Positions 63,964 to 64,000 of a stretch of 64,000 nucleotides of DNA are shown one piece after another. Both the position numbers and the translations under genes were made by a program. Position 1 is the first letter of the stretch; each line of letters opens with the position of its first letter. The stretch comes from Streptomyces antnestii (lineage in GTDB: Bacteria > Actinomycetota > Actinomycetes > Streptomycetales > Streptomycetaceae), in assembly GCF_004005495.1 (NCBI RefSeq), contig NZ_RZYA01000022.1, positions 62,001 through 126,000 on the forward strand, in the 5' to 3' direction. A model generated the notes under the pieces. It had not been told where the DNA came from. It was given only the letters and a program-made list of their open reading frames with translations, and did no database searches.

Positions 63964-64000
63964 GGCGTTCTCCAGGGCCGGGAGCCTTCCTGGGCGTTCC

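Overview
The window is a piece of a high-GC actinobacterial chromosome, almost certainly Streptomyces. The evidence is third-position GC so high that most antisense frames stay open, frequent GTG and TTG starts, the gene order coaA-glmM-rpsI-rplM-truA followed by the alpha, spc, S10, str, rpoBC and rplJL/rplKA/nusG/secE clusters, and an RpoB whose rifampicin region carries the S433/H437 numbering known for Streptomyces. No genus-level search was possible, so the assignment rests on recognition of protein sequences and synteny.

Layout. 1-6437: end of coaA, a DUF389 membrane protein, glmM, the S9/L13 pair, a secreted or membrane-anchored unknown protein and truA. 6529-22919: a nearly unbroken minus-strand ribosomal superoperon (S10, spc and alpha operons, with secY-adk-map-infA), many genes being coupled by TGATG/TAATG overlaps. 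22920-28165: a roughly 5 kb accessory island between the S10 and str operons, holding a small membrane protein, a 5'-truncated RsbW-like ATPase relic, an HTH/zinc protein, a coupled DUF6247-like small-protein pair and a Tat-type PIG-L deacetylase. 28266-45634: the str operon (rpsL-rpsG-fusA-tuf), rpoBC, rplJL with a recognisable L10 leader and attenuator, rplKA, nusG, secE and tRNA-Trp. 45837-55680: housekeeping and metabolic genes (aminotransferase, adenosine deaminase, TetR plus NmrA-like reductase, murB, two MaoC-type dehydratase subunits, L33), tRNAs for Met, Thr and Tyr, an amidohydrolase, a second NAD(P)-binding protein and a YajQ-family protein.

55802-63963 is the most interesting part. 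On the plus strand an EACC1-like small protein is coupled to a CHAT protease (His214/Cys254) carrying Clp-N-like repeats. Facing it on the minus strand is a compact TPR / J-like / GrpE-like / Hsp70 / zinc-ribbon-TPR operon. The two units converge and overlap by 32 bases. This looks like a chaperone-coupled caspase-like conflict or cell-death system. The junction between the Hsp70 gene and the zinc-ribbon-TPR gene is a 32-bp tandem repeat that creates three consecutive 10-codon reading frames, each coupled stop-to-start to the next.

How the genes work together: the central 40 kb makes ribosomes, RNA polymerase, the Sec translocon and elongation factors as separately terminated units. Clear hairpin terminators follow rpsI, rplQ, adk, rplO, rplJL, rplA, nusG and rpoC. 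Two of the major leaders (rpsJ and rpsL) share an almost identical 25-base palindromic element.
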